Shown here in pieces: positions 11,460 to 23,191 of a stretch of DNA of 64,000 nt (the stretch's first letter is position 1; each line of letters begins with the position of its first letter). The translations under genes were made by a program, and so were the position numbers. The DNA lies in the NCBI GenBank assembly GCA_958299035.1, contig CATQJL010000112.1:13554880-13618879 (forward strand), given 5' to 3'. The DNA is from Cylicocyclus nassatus. Its lineage: Eukaryota; Nematoda; Chromadorea; Rhabditida; Strongylidae. Below the pieces are notes generated by a model that was not told the origin of the DNA, ran no database searches, and saw only the letters and a list, made by a program, of their open reading frames with translations.

Positions 11460-11666
11460 ATGAGCCTAATACACTTTTCTTTTGCGTTACATTTGATCAA
11501 TGCTGCAAGATTCAAACTGTTTCGCTCTTTGATTGAAGCGAAAAAGCCAGACTACGACGCTGGACATGGATTTGAGTGGGCAAAAGAGTTCGGCAAACGC
11601 TTGTTTATGTCTGCAAGGAATGAGGGCCTTTTAGTAGTCACTGTTGAATTAAACAGTGAAAACTGA
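11460..11666 (+). CDS. Exon-like open frame, product unknown
   Basis: The frame contains LIEAKKPDYDAGHGFEWAKE and FGKRLFMSARNEG. Just upstream, after a GAATTCAG acceptor, another frame reads MTEADEPNTLFFCVTFDQ and runs into it out of frame. A two-exon or frameshifted gene fragment is possible; no family recognised. Confidence 0.2.
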   Translation: MSLIHFSFALHLINAARFKLFRSLIEAKKPDYDAGHGFEWAKEFGKRLFMSARNEGLLVVTVELNSEN

Positions 11667-12244
11667 ACAGTTTTTACGTGCAAAGTTCACTGATTTCGTT
11701 AGTTTAGTTAAGACACAAAAATGTTCATTCATATTGTTTCGGAAAGTATCGAGGTAACTAGTGCTCAAAGAGCGTGGTGCTGGAACTGTTTCCGAGTTTC
11801 CGGATCAGTATGAACGCAGCCTGTCGATCACCAGTAGGTGAGTAGGGCAGATATTTTGTAGTGCTCAAGTGAAGCCACAAGTAATTACAGTGTCAGTTCT
11901 CTGCACAAATCATTAACACATCGTATTTGAGGACTCACACATTCAAGGAAAAAAAAACATCATAGTTCTTCGGAAGACTGGAAAAGGGCTGTACATTACA
12001 TCTACAGTTTGCTACAGTAAATCATGCAAAACCTCAGTTAACTTCTCAAAATTTTTTTCGAAGCCTTCTGCAATGAAATGCCTTACAAACTTGGATTTTC
12101 CTCCATTTTTATGGGAGATGTCTCGATAGGAGCTTTCTTAAACCTACTATTGAGAAGAACACATATCTCGGTTACATTCCTGTTCTATACAAAAGGAGTA
12201 CAGCGTTTATCTAAATTTTAAGACTAGTCCTATTTTTTTGCAAG
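11667..12244. other. Stretch without recognised gene
   Basis: No splice-bounded frame or repeat recognised. Confidence 0.35.
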
Positions 12245-12775
12245 TTCTCAAATAATCGCCGAAGGCAAGCGATATGCGAATTTGCGAGCGTGGACCGGGA
12301 AAATAATGATTTCTTGAGGTCCGTTTGCAGATATTTGGAAGAATGTTGGCCAAATTCTAGATGATTGCTCGGAGAACGATCGCGACTTTTCTAGAGATTA
12401 ATTGCGGCGCAGTGACCGCATTCTCGCAAACTTCCCGCGAGAATAAGCAAATTTATTGATTGCCGCTCGGCTCTTTGGGAAGGACCTCACAGCCCGTAAG
12501 TACTTTCCGCTGAGAGACCGTACCCCAACCTCAGATATATACTCAAACCATCGATGACACCTCTGCCTTTAGAGTATTACCTTTGCTCGACGTACGCCCG
12601 AAACTGCGTAACAAGAGTCAGAGCGCTCGTGTCGTAGAAATTTCTGTATTGCTGCCCGGAACATGCGACAGTAGAGGAAGTGCCGCTCGCTAAAGGTTTG
12701 GCCACTCCCAAAATTCTACTGACCGCCTGCAAGAAAGCGCTAGTCTGCGCCGCCTGCCCCCGACAATTATACGAG
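12245..12775 (-). mobile_element. TIR element (CTCAGATAATCGCC family), copy 1
   Basis: Ends read CTCAAATAATCGCCG and CGACAATTATACGAG, imperfect inverted repeats. The interior is the reverse complement of 53087-53593, sharing TTGGCCAC, GAGGAAGTGCCGCTCGC and CCATCGATGACACC blocks. No coding capacity. Confidence 0.6.
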
Positions 12776-13201
12776 TAGAAGCAGTCGTAGAGGAAGAAAC
12801 CAATCTTTGACGGCTTACAACATCTTTTTGAATCAAATTTTCCGAAGTTTTTTTCTAAAAGGTTTTGAAAGAAAAAATTGGACCAACAGAGATGCGATCT
12901 TTCGCTAAAGCACTCTACGTCTCCTGCAATTCGTTAGAAGGGGCTCAAAAGCGCCTGAACGCACCCTTTGGCGTGCGCAACATTTGACGGGGCATATGTT
13001 CGAAATATTATATATTGTTAAAAATGCTAGAACGATACATCTATGCATTTTGATCATGGCAATTATCGATTACGCTATATCAACTTGAGTCACCACATGA
13101 ACATTCTTGCTTTCTCAGTGCGGCTTCAGTCGATCGTATCTGGTTATCATCAGATAGGATTTCAGTCTACTTCGGTCAACGCGAACGGATGATTCATCCA
13201 C
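12776..13201. other. Stretch without recognised gene
   Basis: AT-rich. May hold the promoter of the small ORF that follows; no motif I can defend. Confidence 0.3.
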
Positions 13202-13544
13202 ATGAAAGTAATCGAAGGCTTAAGCATAATTGTTCTTATTTTCATTCTTTGCTTCGAAACCCTTTGCTCCGTTGCAAAAATATGTATCACTTACGATAAG
13301 AATAAGGTGTACTCTTTGGGTCCCTAGACCTAGAATGTACCAGAGACCTAGTGCGCTTGCCCGCTTAATGCCTACGACGCTACCCAGCCTTTTATCAGGA
13401 TGCCGAAAACTGTTGCAGATTTCTTACGCGATCGCGGCTTGTCAGTATAAAGATGTGGGATGCATATTATTTGACAGAGTAAAGGATCTGCAAGACTGCA
13501 TTAGAACGATCGCAACAAGTTTGTTCTACATGTACATAGTTTGA
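13202..13544 (+). CDS. Possible small secreted cysteine-containing protein, two exons
   Basis: ATG at 13202 opens a signal-peptide-like start (MKVIEGLSIIVLIFILCF). Exon 1 would end at 13319 before GTCCCT. A 79-bp intron ends TTTATCAG, and exon 2 (13399-13544) continues CRKLLQISYAIAACQY with further cysteines and a TGA. The phases agree, but this donor is weak. A better-looking donor at 13307 (AAG|GTGTAC) gives a different, shorter reading. Unrecognised family. Confidence 0.3.
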
Positions 13545-14559
13545 AAGTAAACTTCAAAATCAAATACCTAAAATCAGATCTCCGTCTAAAAACACCTGCG
13601 GGCATCCAACTTGGTCACGCATATGTTCCCTACATCAAACATTAATATGCACACTTACCAGGTTTGTACAATGGCAGAAAGCTGAAAATTTAAAATGGAT
13701 CAAAAATGCAAAATATTGCTTATTTTAACTTTTTATGTTAGATGCAATCTTCCTCGGAAACTAACCCTCAAAGAAGCTGAAAATCTATGGCTGTGCTTTT
13801 AGAGTTCGTAGTATAGAACTATCTATGTCAAAATGGCTCAGCATTGCCTGTGCTATGGCATGCCAACTTCCATTTTTGCAGTTTTTGAGGAAAAATTATC
13901 GCAATTGTACATGTGAATGTTTGATGTGGATAGTATATGCCTGACCAAGTTGGAAGTTCGCAGGATGTTTTTGGACGAAAGTTTGATTTTCGGGTAATTA
14001 TTATTTTTGAATTTTGCTTTTAAACTTCGCCGGACCAAATTTTTTTTGCAGTCGTTCTAATGCGTCTTGTAGAGACTGCGCTCTATCTCGAATGATATGT
14101 TTCCCACATCTTTATAAGTACACTGCCGCGATCGAGTAAGGAATCTGCATTAATTTCCGGGCAACCTTATTCTTTTATGGAGCGAGAAACAACAATAAAT
14201 TACTAAAGTCAATCCTCTTGACATAAAATAAGAAAATACTCCCATTGTCAAGAATTTACTGAAACTGAAGTACTACCGAGCAAAAACGTAAACGCGGTAC
14301 GAGCTGTCCATCCCATGCTACCGATGTTGCGCGTTATATCTAAATAGTAAATACGCTCCCGAGGCTTCAGTTAAAAAAATCCACCGCGCGCCGCTAGGAT
14401 ATTACGGCACAACGCTCTCCGCTCCAAGCTTTATTCAACGTTACTATCTCAAATTCCAAAAGTTTCAAAGTTGCTCGTTCGATATCAATCCGAATTCCAA
14501 TCCGAATCTGATGCCATTGCTTAAATGTTATAAAAGAGATGTTCAAGGCCGAAGCTTGA
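13545..14559. other. Stretch without recognised gene
   Basis: No splice-bounded coding frame or defined repeat recognised. Confidence 0.35.
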
Positions 14560-14963
14560 AGGCAGTGGCTCGGCGAATCTCAACCTAGTCAAAGTTTCAC
14601 TTATCAGGGGTTATTCAATACGCTGATTCCGAAAATCCACTTTTGAGAGCTTGAAAACGCCAAAAACTAGCGTTTTCAATGCCCTTCCCTTTGGAATTGG
14701 ACGAGTGCAGCAAGGCTGATGACAGCGAATCGTTGCAGGACCCAATGGTTATAGCATTGCGGCGGGCAGCTTCCAATGGTGAGAAGGAAATTGCCAACTC
14801 GCTTGGATGCGTGTAAGAATGGCTTGCGCGTGTAAGTTTGAGAGCAATTTTTTCCGTAAGGAAGACATGCTGTGCAACCGGAATTGCACTCTTTTCATAC
14901 TTGGGCATTAAGGAGTCTACCGCATTAAAATTTTGAGTTGTTGAATTTTGCCAGTCCACTGCT
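14560..14963 (-). mobile_element. TTAA MITE (AGGCAGTGG family), copy 1
   Basis: Ends AGGCAGTGGCTCGGC and CCAGTCCACTGCT. It is the reverse complement of the copy inside the BEL 3' LTR (44397-44802), sharing TCTCAACCTAGTC and TTTTCAAGC blocks. The flanks are TTGA (left) and TTAA (right). Confidence 0.75.
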
Positions 14964-15402
14964 TTAACTTCCAAGCACGAGCACACACGATAACACAAGA
15001 GAAAATATCGATCGTAAAAAAGCGAACAGGCACCGAGGTGGGCACCAGTCTACCGCCATATATAGGCGTTCGACTGGCAACACAAAACAAGTAGAGGTGG
15101 TGTGGAATCGGTTGTGGATCGTGAGAAACTACCGTAATCGTTGCCGGAATACGCGGCAATCAGTGCTCATAGTGTCAGTAGTCCTAGAAGTGCTCGCATC
15201 GCGGGACCGCGACAAAGAGAGACTCGACTTTTGCTTTGCACACATTCTTAAACAAGCTTGATGGTGTTTCTAACAAGTTTGTGCACTTGTGATCTATCTC
15301 TTATAAGACTATTTACTACACAAATAAGAAAAGAATAAGTTCAAGCTCGTTTACGCAATGTGCGCAAAGAGTTTTCGACCTTTTTACCCACGATGGATGA
15401 TA
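14964..15402. other. Stretch with a possible promoter-like box, no supported gene
   Basis: Contains GCCTATATATGGCGG (minus strand, ~15060). The minus-strand frame here runs into the neighbouring MITE, so I do not call it a gene. Confidence 0.3.
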
Positions 15403-15511
15403 TACTAGGTTGGTGCATGATTCGTGCACCAAAATAGGTACAGACCGCAATAATCCGGAATAATCCTATACCTCAAATAGAATTCGATATCTTATATTTA
15501 AAGCTGAATGT

Positions 15512-15565
15512 CTGTTTGTATGTCTGTCTGTATGTATGTCTGTATGTATGTATGTACGTATGTTC
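15512..15565 (+). repeat. TGTC/TGTATG microsatellite of the Helitron 5' end
   Basis: Short TGTCTG and TGTATG units. The same position in the other two Helitron copies holds CAGA-type repeats on the opposite strand. Confidence 0.75.
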
Positions 15566-15715
15566 CGAATAGAAAATTCCATTTCTGAACCGATCCGGAC
15601 CAAACTTGGCACACATACACTACGGGCCCCGGCGGGTGTCATAGGCTACTTTTCGTCATCGATCGATATCGATTTTATCGATTTTTATCGATTTTTTTGC
15701 TGAGTTCACCTACGG

Positions 15716-16520
15716 GGCTGGGAGTTGGCACAGGGGGGTAATCGAGCAAGGGGATTCCGAATACAATATTGGTTTTCAGGATTATCGATTACTTTTATCG
15801 ATTTTATCGATTTTTTTGCAAAGTTTGAGCTACGGGGCTGGGAGTTGGCACAGGGGGGTAATCGAGCATGGGGATTCCGAATACAATATTGGTTTTCAGG
15901 ATTATCGATTACTTTTATCGATTTTATCGATTTTTTTGCAAAGTTTGAGCTACGGGGCTGGGAGTTCGCACAGGGGGGTAATCGAGCATGGGGATTCCGA
16001 ATACAATATTGGTTTTCGGGATTATCGATTACTTTTATCGATTTTATCGATTTTTTTTGCAAAGTTTGAGCTAGGGGGCTGGGAGTTGGCACAGGGGGGT
16101 AATCGAGCATGCTGATCATCCCCAAGGGGGGTGCCAAAATCCAGCCCCCTAGCTCAAATTTTCAAAAAATCGATAAAATCGATAAAAGTAATGGACGATC
16201 TTGGAAACTAATATTGTATTCGTAATCTGCATGCTCGATTACCCCCTGTGCAAACTCCCAGCCCCGCAGGTCAAACTTTACAAAACAATCGATAAAATCG
16301 ATAAAAGTAATGGATGGATCCAAAAACTAATATTGTATTCGTAATCAGCATGCTCGATTACCCCCCTGTGCAAAATCCCAGCCTCGCATGTCAAAATTTA
16401 CAAAAAATCGATAAAATCAATAAAAGTAATCGATAATTCTGAAAACTAATATTGTATTCGGAATCCCCATGCTCACTTCCCCCCCTGTGCCAACTCCTAG
16501 CCCTGTAGGTGAATTCTGCA
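15716..16520. repeat. 120-bp minisatellite, three direct then three inverted copies
   Basis: Units of ~120 bp (GGGCTGGGAGTTGGCACAGG ... TTATCGATTACTTTTATCG) repeat at 15716, 15836 and 15956. From ~16130 the same unit follows in reverse orientation to ~16520. Because 120 is divisible by three, long but meaningless open frames appear on both strands. Confidence 0.85.
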
Positions 16521-17510
16521 AAAAAGTCGATAAAAATCGGTAAAATCGACATCGATCGATAACGAAAAGTGGACTGTGACACCCGCCGGGGCCCGAAGTG
16601 TATGTGTGCCAAGTTTGGTCCGGATACGGCGGAGCCGGGTAAGCCAGCTAGTATTATTATATAGAGCAAACCTAGCTTTACAAGATAGTGCTTAAATAGC
16701 CGAAAACTGAAAAAAAAGCCATGCGTTCAAAGACCTTAAGACCAATCAAAACAAAATTGTAACTCCGTTTAAAAAGCCTACAAAATTTTTTTTCTTGCTC
16801 AAGCGTAGACATTCCACGTAAGACACTTATCTATGCGGTTGCTGTATTTTTTCTCAGCTAGACGATAAGAAAACGAAGTTTTTCATGTTGGCCAAATTAG
16901 TGCTGAGATATACTAGCACTAACAGTTGTATAGTACATGTTGTTAGCAGTAAAACTTTACATTTTCAGCCTTCTACTGCTTGTTTACAAAAAATGACGTC
17001 TAGCTCTCCTTATCCAAATTTTTCTTGCTTAGTTGCTAAAAATCCGATATTTCTCGTAAACCAGCAGCTGTAAAGAGCTGAAAATTCACATTCACGCTTC
17101 TAAGGTCCTATAGTATACAAATGTCAGTGCTAGCACATCTCAGCATTGTCTTGGAAAAAGCATGAAAAACTTATTTTTCTCAATTTCTAGCTGAGAGAAG
17201 AAGACAGCAACTGCATAGAGAAATGTCTCATGCGAAATGACAATGCATGAGCATGTCAGGAATTCTAAGGGATTTTTTTAAACGGACTTCAGGTTTTTTC
17301 TTGTTTTTTTTGGGGCGCTTGGATCTTTTTCGTTTCTGGCTTCAAACTTCGCTTGGATCAAAACTGCTGCAAATCTTCAATTCTTCACTATCTTGTAGAG
17401 CTAGTTTGCTCTATCTAATGGTATATCGAATCTTATTTGGAATATAGGATTATTCCGGACTATTGCGGTCTGTACTTATTTTGGTGCAGGAATTATGCAT
17501 CAAACTAATA

Positions 17511-18032
17511 TAAATAATTTTACGTCTGACGTCATCATCATAGAACCCATTCTTTTTTGAAAAAAAGGAGGAGTTTTTACATTAGTTCATTTTAGTGTTA
17601 AAAGATGTATTTCACACTTACGCCAGCGTCAATGTTGCCCACGCGAAAGCGGGCGTTCCCGCTTTTTTGGGCGCTTTTGAGCGAAGTCTAGCCGGGGCCC
17701 ACATTGTCTCCTGATTACTATTAAGGTCTAAAATGGCAAGATTCATTTACAAACGGTTCTTTTAACAGATTGATGTAAGACTTCTAAAAATAGAGAACCT
17801 CTAGAAAACTAAACATAGCAAAGACTCCTTTCCTTTTTCGGTAGAAAAAAAATTTTTTTCTGCAAAAAAATTATTACACTTTTTTTAGGGAGAATGTGAC
17901 GAGCAAATGGAAGCAAGAAAAAGTTGTACCAGCGGAAAAAAAGCTTAGATTCATGGTAGTACGGTTGCTTCACAAAATTTTTTATTAACAAGACCAATAA
18001 TGGGCAACGACAGCTTCACGCAACTACCAAAG
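17511..18032. other. Downstream flank of the minus-strand gene
   Basis: AT-rich with a short GC-rich stretch at ~17640-17700. Probably 3' UTR and intergenic sequence; no gene called. Confidence 0.35.
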
Positions 18033-20543
18033 TCAAGGTAAGAAGTAACGTAAGCGATTAAATGTGCCCATGAGCCATGAGATACAAGATTTAGGTTCCT
18101 CCTTAGGGATCTTCACTACGCACAAAATCCAGTCTTCTTTCTTATCGCATCCCGCTCTTAAACGCCCGTGGAAATACTTGGGAATCTGAAACAATTCTTG
18201 ATAGTGTTCGTATATAGTTAAATCAGAATTTCGAGTTTATTGTAAATAGAGCACGTTAACAGAATCATTATTAGGATGAGCGTAGTTCGATTATTCGAGC
18301 ACGCAATATTCGCTGCTGTTAGCGCCGCATAGTACTTTAAACTAGAGAATTAAGAAAGTTAGCACTGAAATGATCGAAGGTCCAAGTTGCATTCCAAAAA
18401 TTCCAGATATTCTTATTATTTTTGCTAAGCACCTCTGTAGGCAATGATAGAATCCATTTTGCTGCATTGTGTGTACAAAATTATTCAAACAGTATCTGGA
18501 TAATTATAATAGGTTGTTGGAAAAGTTACTGCGTAACTCGAATACCGATAGCTTTGGGAATCTTTGATTTAAACACAAGTTTCTGTTTTCTTCTCTGGAC
18601 TACTGCCATGTAAGAAATTTTCACAATTCTTTTGGAGCCAGCCAGCGTTCTCCGTTTAGTACTTTGAAGGTTATTGAATTTCGTTCAACTAGCAAGCACT
18701 TTTCAACAACTCAATTTATGTACATATGAGTCTTGAGTCAATGAGATCTCGTGTCTTAACATAGTCCAGGTCACACATTCAACTGAAAACACGAATGCAT
18801 GTCATAATTTGAACTACCCAAACTCGATCTCTTTGCAAAACTGCTCGAAAGGTCGATGCTCTGGTTCTTAGAAAACGCCTTCTTGACTCCTACAACATTT
18901 CTATGAAGCGTTGACGTTTGAGTCGAAAGCTCGCCCTATAGCTCATTTTCAGGTTGATCACATAAATGCTAAGAGCAGTTGTGGACCTTAACATGCTAGC
19001 TTTTTCGAGTCTTGCATTCCTAAACCACCCATGTTTTGATGTGTCGCATTTTGCCATCAAAATGCAAAAAAGCAGCTTGAGCGCAGGTATCGTTTATTCG
19101 TTGACCGTAACGACTGCTGACCGCGCGGCGACCGCTGCGCGTGCATGATGTTTTCGTAGAAAAGATGAATAGAAAGAAAACAGAAAATTTTTCTCATCTT
19201 TATAATGTAGAAAAGAAACAAAGAATTCTTCTCATCTTAAGCCACGGTCCAACTTGTCATTTTTTCGCAAGTTTAGAAGGCACGCGTCGCAGTCGCCATG
19301 CGGTCGGCAGTCCCGGTCAACGAATGAACGATACCAATTATAGGGGCCTGCAGAATCGCGAGTGTCGGACTTGCGTACGACCATTGCGCCGCGCACGTCT
19401 GATGTCATTAAGGCAGGTGCCAGACTTATCCGCTTCAGCCGGTTCGTTCTGTTTATACGTCAAATCACTACACTGTCCAACAGCAAAGATGGTGAACCGA
19501 ATGAATCTGTTCAACAGGATAAGTCTGGCACCTACCTGAGTCGTCGGACGCACATCTGACTTGCCGGCGCAATGGCCGTACGCACGCCCGACTCTCGCAA
19601 TCCTGCAGGCGATAACTATAAGGCCAGGCCTATAACTTCGGATTTCCTTATTATCGGCTAACGAGAATCTGATTAGCACGTTTCCAAAAAAACTGCGTGT
19701 GAGTCGATCCTCACCTTTTCAGCTAGCTCATCCCAGTAAGATAGGTTTCTGCTGGTGAGGTACTCGCCTACGTAGGATTCCAGAGTTTTGTGCCTGACAA
19801 TAAAAGGTAATTATTTCAGTTTCTATCTCAAACTTTTAAAACGGAGTAAGAAAGGGGACATACTTAGTGTAGGCACAAAACACGAAGGTTCTGTCCCCCT
19901 TTTGGTAGCCAACGATTTGTCTGCGATTATTCCAACAAACTTTTTTGAGGTCCAAACTGCGTATGAGCTTCTTGGCCTTTTCTTCCGCATGACATGTATA
20001 GACCTTAAAAAGCATGCATTAGATCTTACCAGAAGGAATCAGTGTAAGGTTTTCATAATGAAAGCCATCATTAGCCACTTCTTTGGTACGGTTCTGCAGA
20101 AATCCAGTTGAGCAGTAAGTGTGGGCTCAAATATAAGGGCCTGCATGATCGCGAAAGTCGGACGTGCTTAAGACCATTGCGCCGTGCGCGTCCGATGTCA
20201 CTGGGGCGGGTGCCAGACTCATCCTGTTTAATCGGTTCGTCCGCTTCATTATTCGCTATTGGTCAAATCAATGTACTGACCAATAGCAGAGGATGAACCG
20301 ATTGAACCTGTTAAACAGGGTAAGTCTGGCGCCTACCCGAGTCGTGAGAGCGACATGGGCGGCGCAATGGCCGTGCGCACGTCCGACTCTCGCGATCATG
20401 CGGGCCCCTATAGTCGCAAACGCTTATCTCTACTATCGATGCTTATGTCATGACTACCATAAGCTTACTTTGTATGTGAGTTGCTGCTTCGTTTTGCAGT
20501 AGCACGATAATAATAGCACACTATTGTTGATTTTCAAGATCAT
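18033..20543 (-). CDS. Seven-exon gene of unknown function
   Basis: Minus-strand exons: 20543-20469 (ATG, 25 codons), 20093-20030, 19981-19864, 19793-19715, 18599-18530, 18434-18343 and 18185-18033 (TGA). Borders are GT/AG and phase is preserved at all six junctions (0,1,2,0,1,0). Introns 2 and 3 are 48 and 70 bp; introns 1 and 4 are long because MITEs sit in them. The ~227-residue product is polar and basic. Recognisable stretches are GFHYENLTLIPSG, DLKKVCWNNRRQIVGYQKGD, ESYVGEYLTSRNLSYWDELA, NIWNFWNATWTFDHFSANF and a C-terminus ending GTFNRLRYFLP. The internal exons are the firm part. Exon 1 and two splice sites (GTTTAA donor at 18342, GCGGAAG acceptor at 19982) are weaker. I do not recognise a domain. 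Confidence 0.6.
19086..19335. mobile_element. 250-bp MITE in intron 4 of the minus-strand gene
   Basis: Ends GGTATCGTTTATTCGTTG and CAACGAATGAACGATACC. Subterminal GACCGCGCGGCGACCG and CGGTCGGCAGTC blocks pair. Located between exons 19793-19715 and 18599-18530. Confidence 0.7.
19341..19619. mobile_element. Palindromic MITE (AGGGGCCTGCA family), copy 1, in intron 4
   Basis: The left arm TAGGGGCCTGCAGAATCGCG pairs with the right arm CGCAATCCTGCAGG. Inner blocks CATTGCGCCG / GGCGCAATGG and GGTGCCAGACTTATCC / GGATAAGTCTGGCACC also pair. Same family as 20134-20412. Confidence 0.75.
20134..20412. mobile_element. Palindromic MITE (AGGGGCCTGCA family), copy 2, in intron 1
   Basis: Ends TAAGGGCCTGCATGATCGCG and CGCGATCATGCGGGCCCCTA, next to TA on both sides. 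Interior arms CATTGCGCCG / GGCGCAATGG pair. Sits between exons 20543-20469 and 20093-20030. Confidence 0.75.
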
Positions 20544-20996
20544 CCGTAGTAAACTACGAACTGTGGAACGAAGCTTATGATATCATTTCTTTTAATGCAA
20601 AACAACAGACTCACTAGTCCGCCCAAATGGCTGTTCAACGCACTGAAAAAGTATTGTTCGATTGGTGTCCTTTTTTCAATTGCACAATTTTCAGTCGGTG
20701 AAGTCTGTAATGGTCATTATGAGCTCAAGGGCTAACAATAAGAACTCAACTTACAAACAACAAAATTATCTAATGTTATCTTGCATCTACATCTTCTAGC
20801 AGCTATTCGAATGAGCAAATTTTTGTGAGGCATAAACAGGGTTATCATCCATGCGTATTTCATTATATAAGTTTTCGAGAATACGGAGTTTTCAGATGGG
20901 GAAGCAAATATTTGACGAACATCAGAAATCGGTTGATACGAAACTTTGGCTTAACTCAATAGAAAAGCGCTACGGAGAAGTGCGAGCTTCATTTTA

Positions 20997-21473
20997 GGGT
21001 GTCTCATAATTTTTTACGTTTTTACTGCAACCGTCATTTTTGTTTTCCTTCAATTAATGCGTCTTGACTAATCATTCAACAGGGCAAACCAAGCTCTACA
21101 AGATGGCTATGAAGAATCTGGCCAAATCGTAATTCACCGGAAGTTTTGAGTTGAATATTGATAGCAGTCGAAAACGACCTTTCCTTTAAAAATCGTATCT
21201 CCGCCCCAGAAATCTTGAAAATTCTCCATTTATCCTAGCATACTTAACACATCAAACGATCATCTGTACACTTTCCGCTTTTTTCCATGGCTCGAAATAA
21301 AGAAAAAATGATTGGAGTAAGACAGCAAACTCCGAGCCTAGACGTCCTGAGCTCCTTCCACACACGTGATCATATAGCTCATACATGCAGAAGTATGAAC
21401 ATGTATTTGCACGCCCCAGTTCCGAAAATCGCTGATACTTAGGGTAAAAACGGTAAAAAATTATGGGACACTC
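20997..21473. mobile_element. 477-bp TA-flanked MITE (GGGTGTCTCATAATTT family), uninterrupted copy
   Basis: Ends GGGTGTCTCATAATTTTT and AAAAAATTATGGGACACTC with TA at 20995-20996 and 21474-21475. The second copy at 61846-62968 is interrupted by a Helitron, so this copy supplies the empty site. Confidence 0.8.
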
Positions 21474-21499
21474 TAATGGAGATCACCCAAACGGTAGGC

Positions 21500-22650
21500 A
21501 CATCATTTGGGAACGTTGAATAAAGACAAACTCTTGTCTAGACCTCCTAAATTACTTACTACACTACTAATGTAATATACTTCCAGTTGTTCATTTTATA
21601 TGTTCAGCCAGCCATCCATCACTTTGCGCGCGCCCTTTAGTGTGCTTTCTGCTAACAATGGAGGTCCGATTAGTCGAAGTGGCCTTTCCAGATGAGTCTT
21701 ATACTGGTTTAAAGAGTATCGAACGGTGATTCCAAATCTGATTTCATTATCTGCCAAGCGCGTCTGAATGCCAAATGTGAGTATTTTCTTGGTGCGAAAA
21801 AAGAACTCATAATTAGGGTAAAATGGGTGGGGGAACGAAAGCCGCCAGGTCCAGCCGCCTCCGCGGACTGCTGGTCCTGGAACGATATGCAACAACGCTG
21901 CGAAAGGACCAGCTGGCCGCGAAAGGCGGCTGGACCTGGCGGCTTTCGTTCCCCCACCCGGGTAAAATCAAATTTTATGGTCCTTTCAGCGCTTAAATAG
22001 AGCATTGTTAAGTGTATGTTGACAAGTGAGTATCGTTAAATGGTGTGCTCTGATAAGATTGGACCATTTGAGCAATTCTGACGAACTTTTTCTGATTATA
22101 CGTTCAATTTTTCAACTCAAGAAACTCTAGCTCAACGTCCAGAGCGTTCGGCAGATAACGAAGACAGATGCTCTTTATAATCGTACTCATGTAGAAAGGC
22201 CATTTTGACCAAACGCAACTTTCTTTAAGCGCTACATGTCTATAGTAAAGTATATGTATGCAAAGCAGAAAGCAAATCGAAGGGCTTGTGTACGTGTTAT
22301 AACGTGTGAATGAACAAAAATTGCAAAAAGCAGAGTCACCGAATTCTTGTTCGGAAGCGGTTTTGGATTGAATGGACACTGCCCAGGATCTCTGCAATTC
22401 GTTCCATTTTTCATCGGATCCTGTAATAATCAACATGTATTCAAGGGTTGACAATAGGATATTTACACATTAAAACCATTTAGTGCCATCTGGCATCTAC
22501 GTCTTCTACTAGTTGAATGAGCAAATCTTCCATTTTGAACATACTAATTTGGTTGTTTCATTCTGGTATAGTTGGCAGTCGGACTTCACACTCGAACATT
22601 CGAATTGCAATTTACATTGAGACAAACTCTTGTCTAAACTTTCATAGATT
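21500..22650. repeat. Diverged copy of the ~0.9-kb array unit
   Basis: Shares TTCATTTTATATGTTCAGCC, GCAAATCGAAGGG, GTATTCAAGGGTTGACAATA and CCATTTAGTGCCAT with array units, in the same order. Divergence is much greater than within the array. A smaller relic lies at ~20700-20830. Confidence 0.65.
21825..21959. mobile_element. 135-bp MITE with 9-bp duplication (Mutator-type size)
   Basis: Nearly perfect TIRs beginning GGGTGGGGGAACGAAAGCC. The flanking 9-mer GGGTAAAAT is identical on both sides (21816-21824 and 21960-21968). A 9-bp duplication fits MULE-like elements (inference). Confidence 0.8.
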
Positions 22651-23191
22651 AGGTCGTTCCATACGGGCTCGGGCCTAGTTCACGCGATTTTGATCGCGAC
22701 GGGATTTGGCAATACTCCATGTTCAGAACTCGTTGCAAAACTATTTCAGATGTACAGAAGATCCGGAATTTCTCCAAGTTAAGAAAGTTACACACTGTAC
22801 AATTGTAGACTCCCAGTATACGATTTGAAGACATCTGGCAAGCTGCCAGATCGAAATCGCTCAAACTGGCCGAGGCCTAAGTCCGTAGCGTTTTTATTTT
22901 TGTCGTGATTTCTCGCGAAGTGGTTGGTTTACGGTAAAGCGTCTGCAACAATCAAAAGAGCAACTTTTGTTCTACAAGACCTGCTCTCAAATTTCGAAAC
23001 TATCCTAATAATCTTCGTTTCATTACATCTCAAGGCAAAGTTTTTTTATGTGGCAAAAATGGCGATTTCGACACCTGTACTTTTCGCATTTCTTCCCCAC
23101 AAAACTTTTTTGTCTGCATGCATAGTGGAATAGCTAGTAGCAAGCAAGGCTGGTTTGCTGACACAATGTTGTCTCATCAATATGCTAACTA
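22651..23191. other. Stretch without recognised gene
   Basis: No splice-bounded frame recognised. GC-rich spots at both ends (GGGCTCGGGCCTAG; GGCCGAGGCCTAAG) hint at an old TIR element. Confidence 0.3.

Larger units (their letters stand above)
15490..16651 (+). mobile_element. Non-autonomous Helitron carrying inverted minisatellite arrays
   Basis: The 5' end is TCTTATATTTAAAGC, preceded by A. The 3' end is a CGGC-GGA-GCCG hairpin, ten bases, then CTAG followed by T (16648-16652). The A^T target and TC...CTAG ends are Helitron hallmarks. Subterminal inverted blocks (CCGGACCAAACTTGGC near the left, its complement near the right) flank the repeat arrays. No Rep/helicase. Two relatives lie at 53716-54264 and 62076-62701. 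Confidence 0.85.
15405..17508. mobile_element. Palindromic TA-flanked element, split by a Helitron
   Basis: Ends CTAGGTTGGTGCATGATT and AATTATGCATCAAACTAA, with TA at 15403-15404 and 17509-17510. The arms continue as reverse complements across the whole element, for example ACAGACCGCAATA near each end and ATAGAGCAAACTAG-like blocks further in. Without the 1162-bp Helitron it would be ~942 bp, almost the size of the palindrome at 25526-26459, which shares several internal blocks. Tc1/mariner-type by TA target; no transposase visible. Confidence 0.75.

Noticed and set aside
15706..16137. Long open frames on both strands with repeating LPPCANSQPRSSN / WFSGLSITFIDF peptides
   Set aside because: They are produced by 120-bp minisatellite units (a multiple of three) inside a Helitron.
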